NCBI GenBank assembly: GCA_034508935.3
Contig: CM067448.1
Coordinates: 53,900,163 to 53,964,162, forward strand
Source of the DNA: Berghia stephanieae
Lineage: Eukaryota > Mollusca > Gastropoda > Nudibranchia > Aeolidiidae
Length of the DNA stretch: 64,000 bases
Reading direction: 5' to 3'
The position numbers and the translations under genes are program-made. Below, in pieces: positions 20,716 through 33,700 of this stretch (the stretch's first letter is position 1; every line of letters starts with the position of its first letter). The notes beneath the pieces were generated by a model, which worked only from the letters and a program-made list of their open reading frames with translations, ran no database searches and was not told the DNA's origin.

Positions 20716-23700
20716 AATGGCGACGAGCATCTAGAACCCAGATAAGTGCAATAACGTTTACATGTATTTTCATTCTACCAAGCCATAAAACTATAGTCTA
20801 TTGACAGACTACTACCAACTATTGAGCTTGCATTCTCCAGTCTTGTACGTGTACATACCAACATGCCAAGACCCGACACCTTCAACGAAGGACTAGAGTC
20901 CTTCACAAACTATAAAGAAAGACTGGATGCGTTTTTTGTTGCAAACGACATTGCCGAACAGAAACAAACAGCAACTCTGCTATCATCCATCGGGGCTAAA
21001 ACGTACAACACACTACGATGTTTGACGTCACCCGACCTTCCCTTTAGTAAAAGTTATGAAGAACTTTGCAAACTGCTGTCCAACCATTACTGCCCCCCTC
21101 CACTTGAGATAGTTGAAAGATTCAAGTTTCATAAACGCAGTCAAGCGATGGACGAATCGCTTCCGGATTTTTTAGCATCCATAAAACGGTTGGCTGAACA
21201 CTGCAAATTCGGAGACAATTTAAAAATGTCTCTGCGTGACAGATTTGTTTGCGGAATACGCGATGAAACCATACAAAAGAGACTCTTGCAAGAGCCAAAT
21301 CTCACTTTAGAATCTGCAACAGCTTTGGCACTTGCAATGGAAACTGCCCAGCGAGATGCAGCGGAAATCCACACAACAACATCCGGCAAATCAACAGCTG
21401 ATCTCAACATTATAAAAACAAATCAGCCTTTACCTACTAACAGAAGACATAACTCACAAACATATCCACCATGCCAATCATGTGGGAAAAATAACCACAG
21501 GAGAGCCGACTGCTACCTCCGTGATGCAGTGTGTAAGTCATGCAACAAACAAGGACACATTCAGAGAGTGTGTCAGGCCAGGAAGGGCAGCCAACAACAG
21601 AGGAGAGGAGGAGACAGAACCTCACAATCCCGACAAGTTCACGAGCTAGATGAAGACAATGTTTCCGAAGATAATTTTACACTGGAAATGTTTCACATGG
21701 AAGGAAACACACCAAAAATAAAGGTAGACTTGCAAATCAATAATATTCCTACAAAAATGGAAGTTGACACAGGATCTGCTGTTTCAGTGATGACGAAGAG
21801 GGACTTCACAAAAACATTCAAAACCTTCCCAAATTTGGAAAAGACAGCTGTTCGTCTGAAAACATACACAGGTGAAACCATTATTCCACTGGGAAAAATT
21901 TCAGTTCATGTAGAACTCAACAATCAGAAGAAAATACTTCCACTCCTTATACTTGACAAAGGCAGCAATCCTATTTTGGGAAGAAACTGGTTGGCCGCTG
22001 TAAAACTGAACTGGCAGAGCATACATCAGATGACGACACCTAAAGATAGATTCAATACAGAAAAATTGAAAGCTCAGTTTCAAGATATATTTTCAGATGG
22101 AATTGGAAAAATAAAAGGAATAGAGGCAACACTTCATCTAAAAGAGGGAGCCGTTCCCAAATTCCACAAAGCCAGACCAGTGCCGTACGCCTTAAAACAA
22201 AAAGTTGAGAAAGAACTAGACAACTTAGAAGAACAAGGGATAATCACAAAAATTGCAACCTCGGATTGGGCCACACCCATCGTACCCGTATTGAAAAGCA
22301 ATGGAACAGTGAGAATATGTGGTGACTTCAAGGTAACAGTCAACCCAGCACTTAACACAGAGCAATACACAATGCCAAAAATGGAAGACATGTTAGCTAC
22401 TTTGGAACAAGGTCAAACATTCTCTAAAATTTATCTGAGACAAGCATACCTTCAGCTCCCTTTAGACAGTGCGTCACAAAAAGTAACAACAATCAACACG
22501 TCAAAAGGACTGTATTCCTTCAACCGTTTAGCGTTTGGTATTTCTTCGTCACCAGCAATTTGGCAAAAGACAATAGACACAATCCTCCAGGGAACACCCG
22601 GAGTTCAATGCAACCAAGATGACATGATAGTCACAGGGAAAACAAACGATGAACACTGGCAAAATCTGCTACTAGTCCTAGCTAGACTTCAAGAGTATGG
22701 ACTGAAGGTCAATCTTGAAAAATGCCAATTCTTCCAAGACGAAGTTATCTTTTGCGGTGTCAAAATAACCAAAAATGGCTTGCACAAAACCGAAAACAAG
22801 GTCAAGGCCATCATCGACGCACCACAGCCAACAAACAAAACACAACTCAGATCATTCCTCGGGCTTGTAAATTATTACCACAAGTGGCTGGAAAATGTAG
22901 CTCAAATTGCGAAGCCACTGTACAATCTTCTACAGGATAACACAAAATTTGAATGGTCAACTGAAGCTGATCACGCTTTCATTCAAATAAAAACAATGAT
23001 CGCTTCGGACAAAGTCCTCATGCGCTACGACCCCGATCGACCATTGCGACTCGCCTGTGACGCTTCACCATACGGCATCGGCTGCGTTCTCTCGCACATC
23101 ACACCAGAAGGCGACGAAAGACCTATTGCATACGCCTCAAGAACCCTCAATAAGGCAGAACAGAATTACTCCCAACTAGACAGAGAAGCCCTAGCTATCA
23201 CATGGGGTGTTAAAAAGTTCTTCAATTATGTATGTGGCAGGCACTTTACACTAATCACTGACCATCAGCCACTCAAATACATCTTCTCGCCCACAAAACC
23301 AGTCCCTGCAATGTCTGCAGCCAGACAACAGAGACATGCAATTTTCCTTTCAGCCTTCGACTACTCAATCGAATACAGGAACTCCAAGTCAAACGCTAAT
23401 GCAGACGGATTTTCACGATTGCCTTTACCCACCACAAACTCAAGTCAAGAGGCCGATTCAGCAGATGAACTATTCTATACAGAAGTAATAGAGTCCTTAC
23501 CAGTCAACGCAGCAAACGTTGCCAAAGAATCACGCCACGACAAAACACTGTCACAAGGCATACATTACGTCCAAACTGACAGATGGCCAAACACAGTCAA
23601 CGAAGAACTGAAACCTTACTTCAACAAACAAAACGAACTGTCAGTGCAACAAAACTGTCTCTTTTGGGGATACAGACTCATCCCTCCACAAAAACTGCAT

Positions 23701-25293
23701 GCAAAAATCTTAAGTGTTCTTCATGAAGGACACATTGGTATAGTCAAAATGAAAAACTTGGCTAGGGGATACTTCTGGTGGCCTGCTATTGACAAACAAA
23801 TCGAGGCAACTACAAAAGGGTGCCCTGGTTGTGCTTCAGTTCAACCTGATCCACCGAAAGCTCCTCTTCACCCATGGCACTGGCCTGACAAGCCATGGCA
23901 AAGAATTCAAATAGACTTCGCGGACCATTCATGGGATTAATGTTTCTAGTGGTCGTCGACGCCCATTCCAAATGGGCCGAAATAATACCGACATCCAATG
24001 CCACATCCATTTCAACAATCAATATATTGAGCAATCTTTTTGCAAGATTTGGTTTACCTGAACAGCTCGTATCTGACAACGGTGTGCAGTTCACATCCCA
24101 TGAATTCAAATCCTTCACAAAGGTCAATGGAATCAAGCACACCCTTAGCACACCCTACCACCCAGCAACCAACGGGCTGGCTGAGCGAATGGTCCAAACT
24201 TTCAAACAAGCAATGAAAGCTTCAAAAGATGAGAAGGGTACCATCCATACAAAACTGGCAAGATTCCTGTTTGCTTATAGGAATGCACCGCACACCACAA
24301 CAAACGAGAGCCCAGCATCACTTATGTTTGGCAGACATCTGCGAACTCACCTAGACATCATTCGACCAAGCATTCATACAAGAGTATCTTCATGTCAAGA
24401 CCGTCAGCTTCGTACTCACTCTTCTGCCAACACCAGAACTTCGACAACGGAGACAACGTCCTGGTCCGAGACTACCGCGGACACCAACGATGGCAACACG
24501 GCGTAATACATGCCCAAACGGAACACGCACCTTTGAAGTCAAAACAGCTCCCGGAGCCATATGGAGACGACACTCCGACCAAATTGTTCACACAAACACC
24601 CCTGCAATCACAAGCAAACCAGCACCAGCACCACTATTGGACATCGTCCCAAACTTCAGAACGACAGAGATACCAACCATGGTTCAAACAACCCCAGCGA
24701 ATGACCGAGATCCAAATTCTACGCGGTCACAGGTCGAGGTCCCGCCCTCACCACATAGAGAATTCCCAAATTCTCTAACTCTCTCTGACAACATGTCACA
24801 GAGAACGCAATCTCAAAACAATCACAACACTACAAGTGCACCTTACACTACGAGAAGTGGTCGCAACGTGAGAAAACCTAACAAATTCACACTGTAGGCA
24901 TGGCCATTTATAAGCCTTAAGCTTGACTATAATATTGGAAGAAATATTCGTGACGTTACGACCACAAACACAAAAACACTTTGCATCTACACAGCCGCAT
25001 GAAGTTGACACTAGTTAAGACTATTAGAGTCCATTACTGTGTTTTCTTTTATCATTATGAACTGTTGACCACTTCAACTAGTTTAGTTCTACACAGAAGA
25101 AACACTTTTTCTTACTCATCATTGATATATGAGATAATTTTTCTTTTTTTTTCTTTCTCATTAACTCTTAATTAATCATTTAAGCTGTATAAAACAAATG
25201 TAAGAATGAATGAACCATTAAGTAAACCAAAACGAGCGAAAGTATAATAGCTCATTTTTTTTTTTAATCATCTAATTTTTTTAAGGGGGAGAT

Positions 25294-25436
25294 TGTGGGA
25301 TACCTGAGTACCCAAATAGCAGTATTCGATTACGTTATTTCAAGAATAAAAAGAATCACTTCGATTCCAAAATGGCTGACTATTGTTGACGTTTTCTACT
25401 TAACAAATTATCATTAGCAATCTACAATACACTACA
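25294..25436 (+). repeat. Right LTR of the Mag-like element
   Basis: 143 bp, preceded by a purine-rich tract and followed by the second CTAAC target copy. Confidence 0.92.
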
Positions 25437-25600
25437 CTAACACTGTGCATTTGACAACTTCCCTCTCAGCCAAGGACTCCGGCAAGGGCCAGGACAAAAC
25501 CAAGTAGCTAACCCCATTCCAAGACAAAGACATGGTATAAAGCAACTAAGAAAACGGACCAAGGGGGAAAGAAGACATAGCAAGTGACCCCACCCAGGAT
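25437..25600 (-). mobile_element. SINE-B, 5' half, split by LTR retrotransposon
   Basis: Continues the minus-strand SINE-B at 20248-20572. Its head lies near 25597 (CCCACCCAGGATTTCC). Confidence 0.75.
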
Positions 25601-25799
25601 TTCCCTCCCCCCCCCCCCTCTCCACAACAACCAAAAAAAAAAAATGAAAAAAAGAAAAGAAAGTAAGACTAATCCTGACAAGCATCAATTTATTTCATTA
25701 CAATTTCATTTATCTATACAAAATGTAAATAATCACAAGTCATGTATGAAAGTACTTTCAACAAGTAGTGAAAAATACTCATAACATGCTTTATTAAAT

Positions 25800-25831
25800 T
25801 TCTTTTATCTCTCTCTCTCGTTCGTCTCTTT

Positions 25832-25880
<49 letters not shown>

Positions 25881-26015
25881 CATACACTCTCTACCTCTCT
25901 CTTTCCCTCTCCCCTGCTCCACCTCGCACACTCTCTGTCTGTCTTAAACAACACTCTCTACCTCTCTCTTTCCCTTTCTCTCATCCCCCCCCCCTCTCTC
26001 TCTCTCTAACGTGGA
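25800..26015 (+). repeat. (CT)n low-complexity tract
   Basis: CT repeats with interspersed CTCTACCTCTCTCTTTCCCT units occurring twice. C-rich and A-rich simple sequence continues to about 26.5 kb. Confidence 0.85.
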
Positions 26016-26592
26016 AGACTAATGGGGATAAAATGACAATTCATATTGCATACTAACGCGTACGAACACAGCTATTTACAATTACAACCGTTCAAAGTCG
26101 TATAGAATCCATTGAATTCATAACATTGCTTACATTCAATAAACTATGACTAAATAATTTTCCAGTCCAAGTAAGAATAATATCTGAAATTTTAAATGTC
26201 ACGATATCCGGCCCCCTTATAAAAACCCAAACAAAACAACTCCTCCCCCCCTTAAAAAAAAACAACAAAACAACCCGTTCCCCCTCCCCCCTCTTCAGAA
26301 AACAAAAAACAAACAACAATAACAATCGACAACAAAAAAAAAAATGCAAAAATCATTCTTTTAAAATTTTTAATTTGTATCTTATTCCTTCCCCTTCCCT
26401 GCCCCCCCCCCCCTCCCCCCTGGGACACTACATTACAATAAACCCCCCCAAAACAAAAAAAAAAACAACCCAAAAACAAAAAAAAAACAATATAAAAAAT
26501 ACAAGACATCAACAAACAAGCAAACAATTGAAAATCACTTCAAGCAGGAACTGACTTCATTCCTGCTTGTCCCGCCGTCCTGACCTGAAATG

Positions 26593-27483
26593 TCAATAGT
26601 ACATTTTCCCTTGGTCCACCTCGATCTCCATCGAAGGCCATCCAGACGTCCTCTTGATGTTCATGTTGATGTTACCCGGAGGAGGGGTCATTCTATGAGG
26701 GGATAAAAAAAAAATAAAATAAACAAAAATAAAAAAACAGAAACTTGCGCGAGAGTTTTTATATCCAGCAATATCCATGAAACGTCCTTAAACTCAAAGT
26801 GCTTTACAAGGGGTCTCTAGCCAATAGCAGCACTTGACATGTAGGATGAAACATGAAGCCTGTTAGGCGATATTACATTTTTTTTTTCCAACAGAGACAA
26901 AGCTGATAATGGCCAAGTACTCATTTTACACCTGGGTACGGTGAGAGAATGTGAGTAAAGAGCCTTTTCCAAGGATTCAACTATGTACCACTCAGAGTGG
27001 GACTCGAACCCAGGACCTTCCAATCCGAAGGCGAGTGTCATAACACAAGACCGCATAGCTGCACAAACACACATGAAGATGTATTACAAGTATCAAATCG
27101 TCTGCATTGGTAAATTCATGATCGATTGAATACAGAATATTTAATTCCTTAATAAAAATATAAATATTTATGTCTAAGTGCACACATAACATACACACAC
27201 TGTACACAGACAAACAAACATGCATACAAAAGACCAGTATCTGCTCTCGTAAATCACCCGAACAAACCTACAGATAAACAGTCTCCTCCCCTCTCTCTTT
27301 CTCTCGAAATCCATCTTTACAAACCCACAAATATTATGCTTTCACTCTCTCTCTAAACCCATCTTTACAAACCACAATATTGACCGCCCCCCCCCCCCTT
27401 CTTTCTCTCTCCATCTCCCTCTATCTCTAAACCCATCTTTACAAACCAACAGGTCTCTCCCCCCCTCTCTCTCTCTGTCGGTG

Positions 27484-27515
<32 letters not shown>

Positions 27516-27654
27516 TCTCTCTCTCAACACATTTTTACAAATTTCATACTCCCTCCTCTCTCTTTCTCTCTCTCTCTCTCTCTGTCGGCGTCTCTCTCTC
27601 TCTCACTCTCTCTCTCTCTCTCTCAACACATTTTTACAAATTTCATACTCCCTC

Positions 27655-27717
<63 letters not shown>

Positions 27718-27923
27718 CCTTTCTATCTCTTACCTCATTTGAGAAGATGTAGGGGTAGTGGAGAGACTTCCAGCCATCATGGAAGCTCTTTCCACTTCAG
27801 TCATCGTACTGTTGGCTTTTAATCTCTGGACACATTTCCATTGACCCACGTAGTTGGCTGACAAATAGATATGGAATAATAATGATGATGATGATGATGA
27901 TGATAATAATAATGATAATAATA

Positions 27924-27956
<33 letters not shown>

Positions 27957-27991
27957 TTGATGATGATGATAATGATGATTATAATGATGAT

Positions 27992-28028
<37 letters not shown>

Positions 28029-28045
28029 GTAATAATAATAATAAC

Positions 28046-28122
<77 letters not shown>

Positions 28123-28133
28123 TTAAAAAAAAA

Positions 28134-28171
<38 letters not shown>

Positions 28172-28218
28172 ATAATAATAAAATAATAATAAATAATAAT
28201 AATAATAATAATAATAAA

Positions 28219-28265
<47 letters not shown>

Positions 28266-30717
28266 TCATAATAACAATGATAATTATTAAGAAAAAATAA
28301 TGATAATAATGTGAATTTGGGGAGTGCATTACAAGAACACATCTGAGGATGATCATAAGTTCCGAACAGGGGATTTCAATTCAATAAGCTCATTAATGTA
28401 TTTTGGAGCAGATCCATGGAGGCACTTCAAAGCCAGTGTTGCTACGTTGTAGTCAATCCTAGATCTGGTGGAAAGCACTTTGCAATAGACTAGCATCCTA
28501 TCCAAAGGATAGTAAGCAATTGCTATTGTCCATTTCACGCTATAGAAACTGGGCTCCATGGGTCTAATGGCTCTGATATTTAATATGTTACCTATCATCT
28601 AAAAACGGTACTATGTTGGGCTGAACCAAGTGCCTAAAAGTCTTTTCATTATAAAAATGTCCTTAAATGAGAAAATAGTTTCTGTCTTTCAGCACCATTG
28701 GCCGCACTGTGCGGCCAGAGTAGAATCTATTCTACTGCCCAATGGCCGCACAGTGCAGCCAGTCTTAAAAGACAAAAAAAATTAATAATGTAATCCAATC
28801 CTACTTTCTACAAAAAGTACTAGAAATTAAACCAATGGTATCATTTCTTTCATCAGAACATTCAATTGGCCTTAGGGGGGGGGGGGGGGGTATTTTAATT
28901 GAGATTTTGCACTGAATTCGAATGTTGCTTTGTCTTAGTTTGTCATTCTCCATGCTGCCTCAATCAGGTATCAGCCATTTTGTGACGGAAATGCGAATAT
29001 AGCCTCAAAGCTGAAAGAGTTAAAAAACTCTAAAAATCAGACCCAAGTTTTATATTTTCGACTATCATGTTAATTTTTGTTGTCAAAAAAAACACCCCGA
29101 CATAATACCGTTTTGAGGCGATGGGTCACATATTCAAGGGTATTAATAATGACAAACCTTTCCATATAAGGACCGATCCATCGCTCGCTGTTGATGCCAG
29201 CTTGGTTCCTAAGACAGACCAGGACACACGCCATACCTAAGCAAAGCAAATCATAATAATTAGTGTCATGGCAAGATGTAAATTTTCTTTTTTTTTTAAT
29301 GGTAGTTCAGGGTTGCCAATTCAGGAGGAAAAATTTACTGAACTTTTATGCAAACGCATTGACCGACTCCTTTCTGAGTGTTGAACTCCAGTAAAAACAC
29401 ATTGAGTACTTACTTTTTCCCCCGTTTAACAGGTGATTAGAAAATATAGTGAGGGATTATAATATACTGAATTCCGTAAAAATATGGAAAATTGGCAACC
29501 TTGGTAGCTTTATATTAGACCTGCCAAACTGAAAATTAAAAAAAATTCGTAATTCTTAGGAGTATAAAAATTGTAGTCACAATAGTTAACTTTAAAAAGC
29601 CCTACAATTTTCCTTCACAAGAAATAAATAACACTTCAAAATCCTAAAATAAATAGTCCAGCGGAATCTACTTTCACTTTCACTAAATTTTAACGACTAA
29701 AGATGCTTATGAGGTTCTGTTAGTGCAGTCAAATTTTTTTTTAGTATTTCTACGATTTTTTCATAACAGTAGACAAATCTGATATTTAGCTCAATATCCA
29801 GAAAATGAACTTATAGCATTTTACAGGGGGGGGGGGGGGGGGTCCCAAGCCAACAGCAGCACTTTAACACATAGGACGAGACATGATGCCTGTAAAGTGC
29901 TCATTACAATTCATTTCCATCAGAGACAACACAGTATGTTACAGCCGACCAAGTACTCGTTTTACAACAGAGTGTGGTAAGAGAATGAGAGTAAATAGTC
30001 TTTTCAAGATTTTATTTTAAAAACCAACAAAAACAAAAAACAAACAACAACGACAACAAAATAAAAAAAAAAAACCAACAAAAAACAAAAAAAATCCAAC
30101 CAACCATTCCCCTGAAATAAAAAATCAAATGAAAATACCACTTTACATGTGCTTATGGATTGCCCATTATACAACGTGCAACGTTCGAACCACTGGGTCA
30201 CCCCAACAACACCCAACACAAAGCTCTATGGTGAGGCTGAGGACCTAAAGCGGACCACAGACTTCATAGCAGATATCAGACTGCAGCCATAGATGTCCAT
30301 CAGAGGAAAGAAGAAGAAGAAGAAGAAAATTAAAATAAAGCAACCCACCCCCCCCACCAAAAAAAAAAAAAAAACCCCACAAAAAAACCCCCAAAAACAC
30401 AAGAACAAAATTAAACAAATAAAAAAACAAAATTCATAACCGGTGAAAGCCGACCGACTCACCAAAGCTTTGTGATCATCAGAATTTCCGATATGTCGAA
30501 CTTCAAATCCAATGGTGTTGTGGGATTCTTCTCTGAGAGAGTAAAAAAAATATAATGAAAAAATTATTTTAAATGACACAGTTAAAAAACAAAAAGCATT
30601 CATAAATGTTAAAACAATATCCACAAAACTATGAAACATAAAACAAAATGCTTCAGCTAAGCCACCCAAATAAAGTCATTCTTTTCCTAACGAGAGAGGG
30701 AAAGAGAGAGTGAGAGG

Positions 30718-30778
<61 letters not shown>

Positions 30779-33700
30779 AGAGAGAAATAGAGAAAGAAGA
30801 GAGAGCAGAGAGAGAGAGAGAGAGAGAGAGAGTGAAAGAGGAAAGAGAGAGAGATATATATATATAAGAGAATGAGAGCACTGCTGATTTGATAAATCAA
30901 ATTAGGACTCTTACCCAATGTCCTTGAGCGAAAAAATGTCGAGTTCACTTGAGGCTACAGCAAGCAAATGGAAGGATCGACCCAGATGTGGCGCAAACTG
31001 GACATCATGGACTGGGTGAGTCACCCGGGATAAGCTTTCCATACAATCCCATTTCCTAGTAAGGTCAAAGGCTAATATTACATATTATTCAAAAACTTGG
31101 AGCAGAAAAGTGTGTGCAAGTGTAGGAATTCAAAACAAAATAAAATAAAAAAACAAAACAGATTTTATATCGTACAATATCTACTAAAATTGCTCAAAGC
31201 GCTTTACAAAGGATCCCTAGGAAAGCAACACTTAACACGTAGGACGAGACATGATGATGCCTGTCAGGGAATATTACAAATTTTTTTTTCAGACAGAGAC
31301 AATGCTGTTAACGAGGCAGGTACTCATTTTTACATCTGAGTATGGTGAGAGAAGAATGTGAGTGAAGAGCCTTTTCCAAGTACTTAACTAGGCGCTGCTC
31401 AGACTCAAACCCAGGACCTTCTGATACAAAAGCGAGTGTCATACCACAAGATCACATGGTCACACAAGTAATAATGGGAAGAAAATGAATTATATCCCCT
31501 GTAGATTAACTTGCTTAATAAGTAATAAACAAAAATTAATGCAACATCTTCAATAAAGAACAAGATACCAAACACGGAATGTTTCAGGCTCAAAACCCTT
31601 CTTCAGCCAACAACAAACAAAACCCAATAAAGACATAAATTCATCACTAAATTCCAGATTGACGACAGTCAATGATGATGTCTAGATCAAAAGGTAAGTC
31701 TTATATTACCTGGTAATGTCATTGAATCTGTAAATGAATACTTTCGGATCTGTGGGATAGTTACGATCATCACTTCCAACGCTATAGTGGGAGGGTGAAT
31801 CCTAAATTTTTAGAACAAATACACAGTGAGAAAGTCAGATTCAGAAAAAACACCATTTCTATTCAAACTAACTTCAGTGTCAATTGAACTTTTTGTAAAT
31901 GTTGCTGCTCGAAGTTCGAAGAAATAAATAATAACGTGAAGTTGAATGTAAGCTTCAATTTAATTACAAAAACAGATCAAATGAACGTTTTGGGTTTCCC
32001 CTTTATCAACAAAACAAGATGATTGAAACACCACAGATGATTGAGATGATGTAGATTCATCTTAACTACGCCACTACCACATCATCTCATTCATCTGTGG
32101 TGTTTCAATCATCCTGTTTTGTTGATAAAGGGGAAACCCGAAACATTCATTTGATCTTTTTTTGTAATTAAATTGAAGCTTACATTCAACTTCACGTTAT
32201 TATTTATTGAACTTTTTGGAACTGTCATTGAAAAATTCCTTTAAGTTGCTTTCAAATATTTTTATTAAAAAAAAATGTTACTGTGAAGTCACCTTTGTTT
32301 ATTTTTACCGTTCCAACGTAATTTTGAATTAAATATCACATATTATTGATGCTATGTATTTAACTTTAAAAATTCATAACCGCCAGCCAGATAAAATGTG
32401 CCAATACACAAAACTATGTGCAACGTTAAATGTCTATAGTCTGAATGATAGAATTTAGTGAGATCTAATTGTTAAAATGGCAGTCTAAAAACAATAACAA
32501 AGATCTGAGTGACGTTAATTTCGTTCCATCTATACAATTTCCATTTATAAAATGTTCAGTAGTAAAATTATTCCCATTTTTTTTTTCATTTATTGGGCAC
32601 TCAAATTTTGTTTGAATTTTATAATAACGCAATTACATATGCTTGTGTCCTATATCTTTCATTATTGTGTTTTATCCATGTGGCATTAATTCTTCCCATA
32701 ACAATGACTAAAACGTTAAATTCTAAACACTGAGTCATGTAGGCTTTAAAAAAAACAATATCATTGTTATTATTATTATTATTATTAATTATCAGCCATC
32801 ATCCCCTTTATAGAACGAGACAAAACGCCCGCTAGGCAATATTACAATTTTTTCTGACAGACACAATGCTGTTAACGGCCAGTACTCATTTTACACCTGA
32901 GTACAGTGAGAGAATGTGAGTAAAGAGCCTTTTCCAAGGACTCAACTATGCGCCGAGCGAGGCTCGAACCCAGGGCCTTCTGATCCAAAAGCGAGAGTCA
33001 TACCACTAGACCACATAGCCGCACAATTCTGGCCTCTGGAGCTGGGTGACTGAATTGTATCTGTACAATATGTCATTACCTCCCATGAGAATCAGATTTC
33101 TCATGCTCAGATTCTAGCAGGTTCTGATAAGTTAAAAAAATATAAGTAAATAAATAAAATTCCCTTAATTCCATCCCACAGAGGAAATTTCTCGAGGGTC
33201 TATTCCAAGGGAAGACTGTAGTGCTGCAAATTAAGCTAGGGTGAGGTGACTTGCTCAAGGCCACACAGCGCAGCGGTGAGTGATCAAACTCGGTACCTTT
33301 CGAGTACGAAGCAAAGACCGTACTGCTGAGCCATGCTGTTCTGTATACACATGTCCTAATATACAGACTTTTTGACTTCTCCCGAGAGCGTGTTAGATTC
33401 CAGCGAGCAGTGTACATGAAAAATTGCAATGATTTTGACAATAAAAAAACATACCTAGAGTTACTCCATGAAAGACAACTCAGACTAGCATTTGTGCCAC
33501 CTATAGAAATGGCAATCTCATGCTGTAATTGCCAGTTGCTCAAATTCATCACATCCACGGCTTCGTACATTCTTACGATCCCATCAGCTGAACAAGTTGC
33601 CTAGATGGGATTTTAAAAAAATAAAAATTATATGTTAATGACAATGATAGCAGCTGATTAATTGATTATAAGTTTACTAAACTTAATCAACAATTTTAAA

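Larger units (their letters stand above)
20573..25436 (+). mobile_element. Ty3/gypsy LTR retrotransposon, Mag-like, young
   Basis: A 4,864-bp element with two 143-bp LTRs that read as identical and a 5-bp target duplication CTAAC on both sides. A TGGCGAC-type primer site follows the left LTR and a purine tract (AAGGGGGAGA) precedes the right one. Parts in order: gag from about 20.86 kb with two CCHC zinc knuckles near 21.5 kb, protease near 21.75 kb (DTGSA), reverse transcriptase about 22.2-22.8 kb, RNase H about 23.0-23.4 kb, integrase about 23.6-24.4 kb with its HHCC zinc domain, and a variable 3' region. Sequence style fits the Mag lineage. No envelope gene is seen. Identical LTRs imply recent insertion. 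It looks nearly whole, with about one or two breaks in the coding region, and is treated here as a fossil. Confidence 0.93.

Noticed and set aside
20141-24897. Host gene for an aspartic protease or zinc-knuckle protein
   Set aside because: The domains belong to the LTR retrotransposon, which is bounded by identical LTRs and a target duplication.
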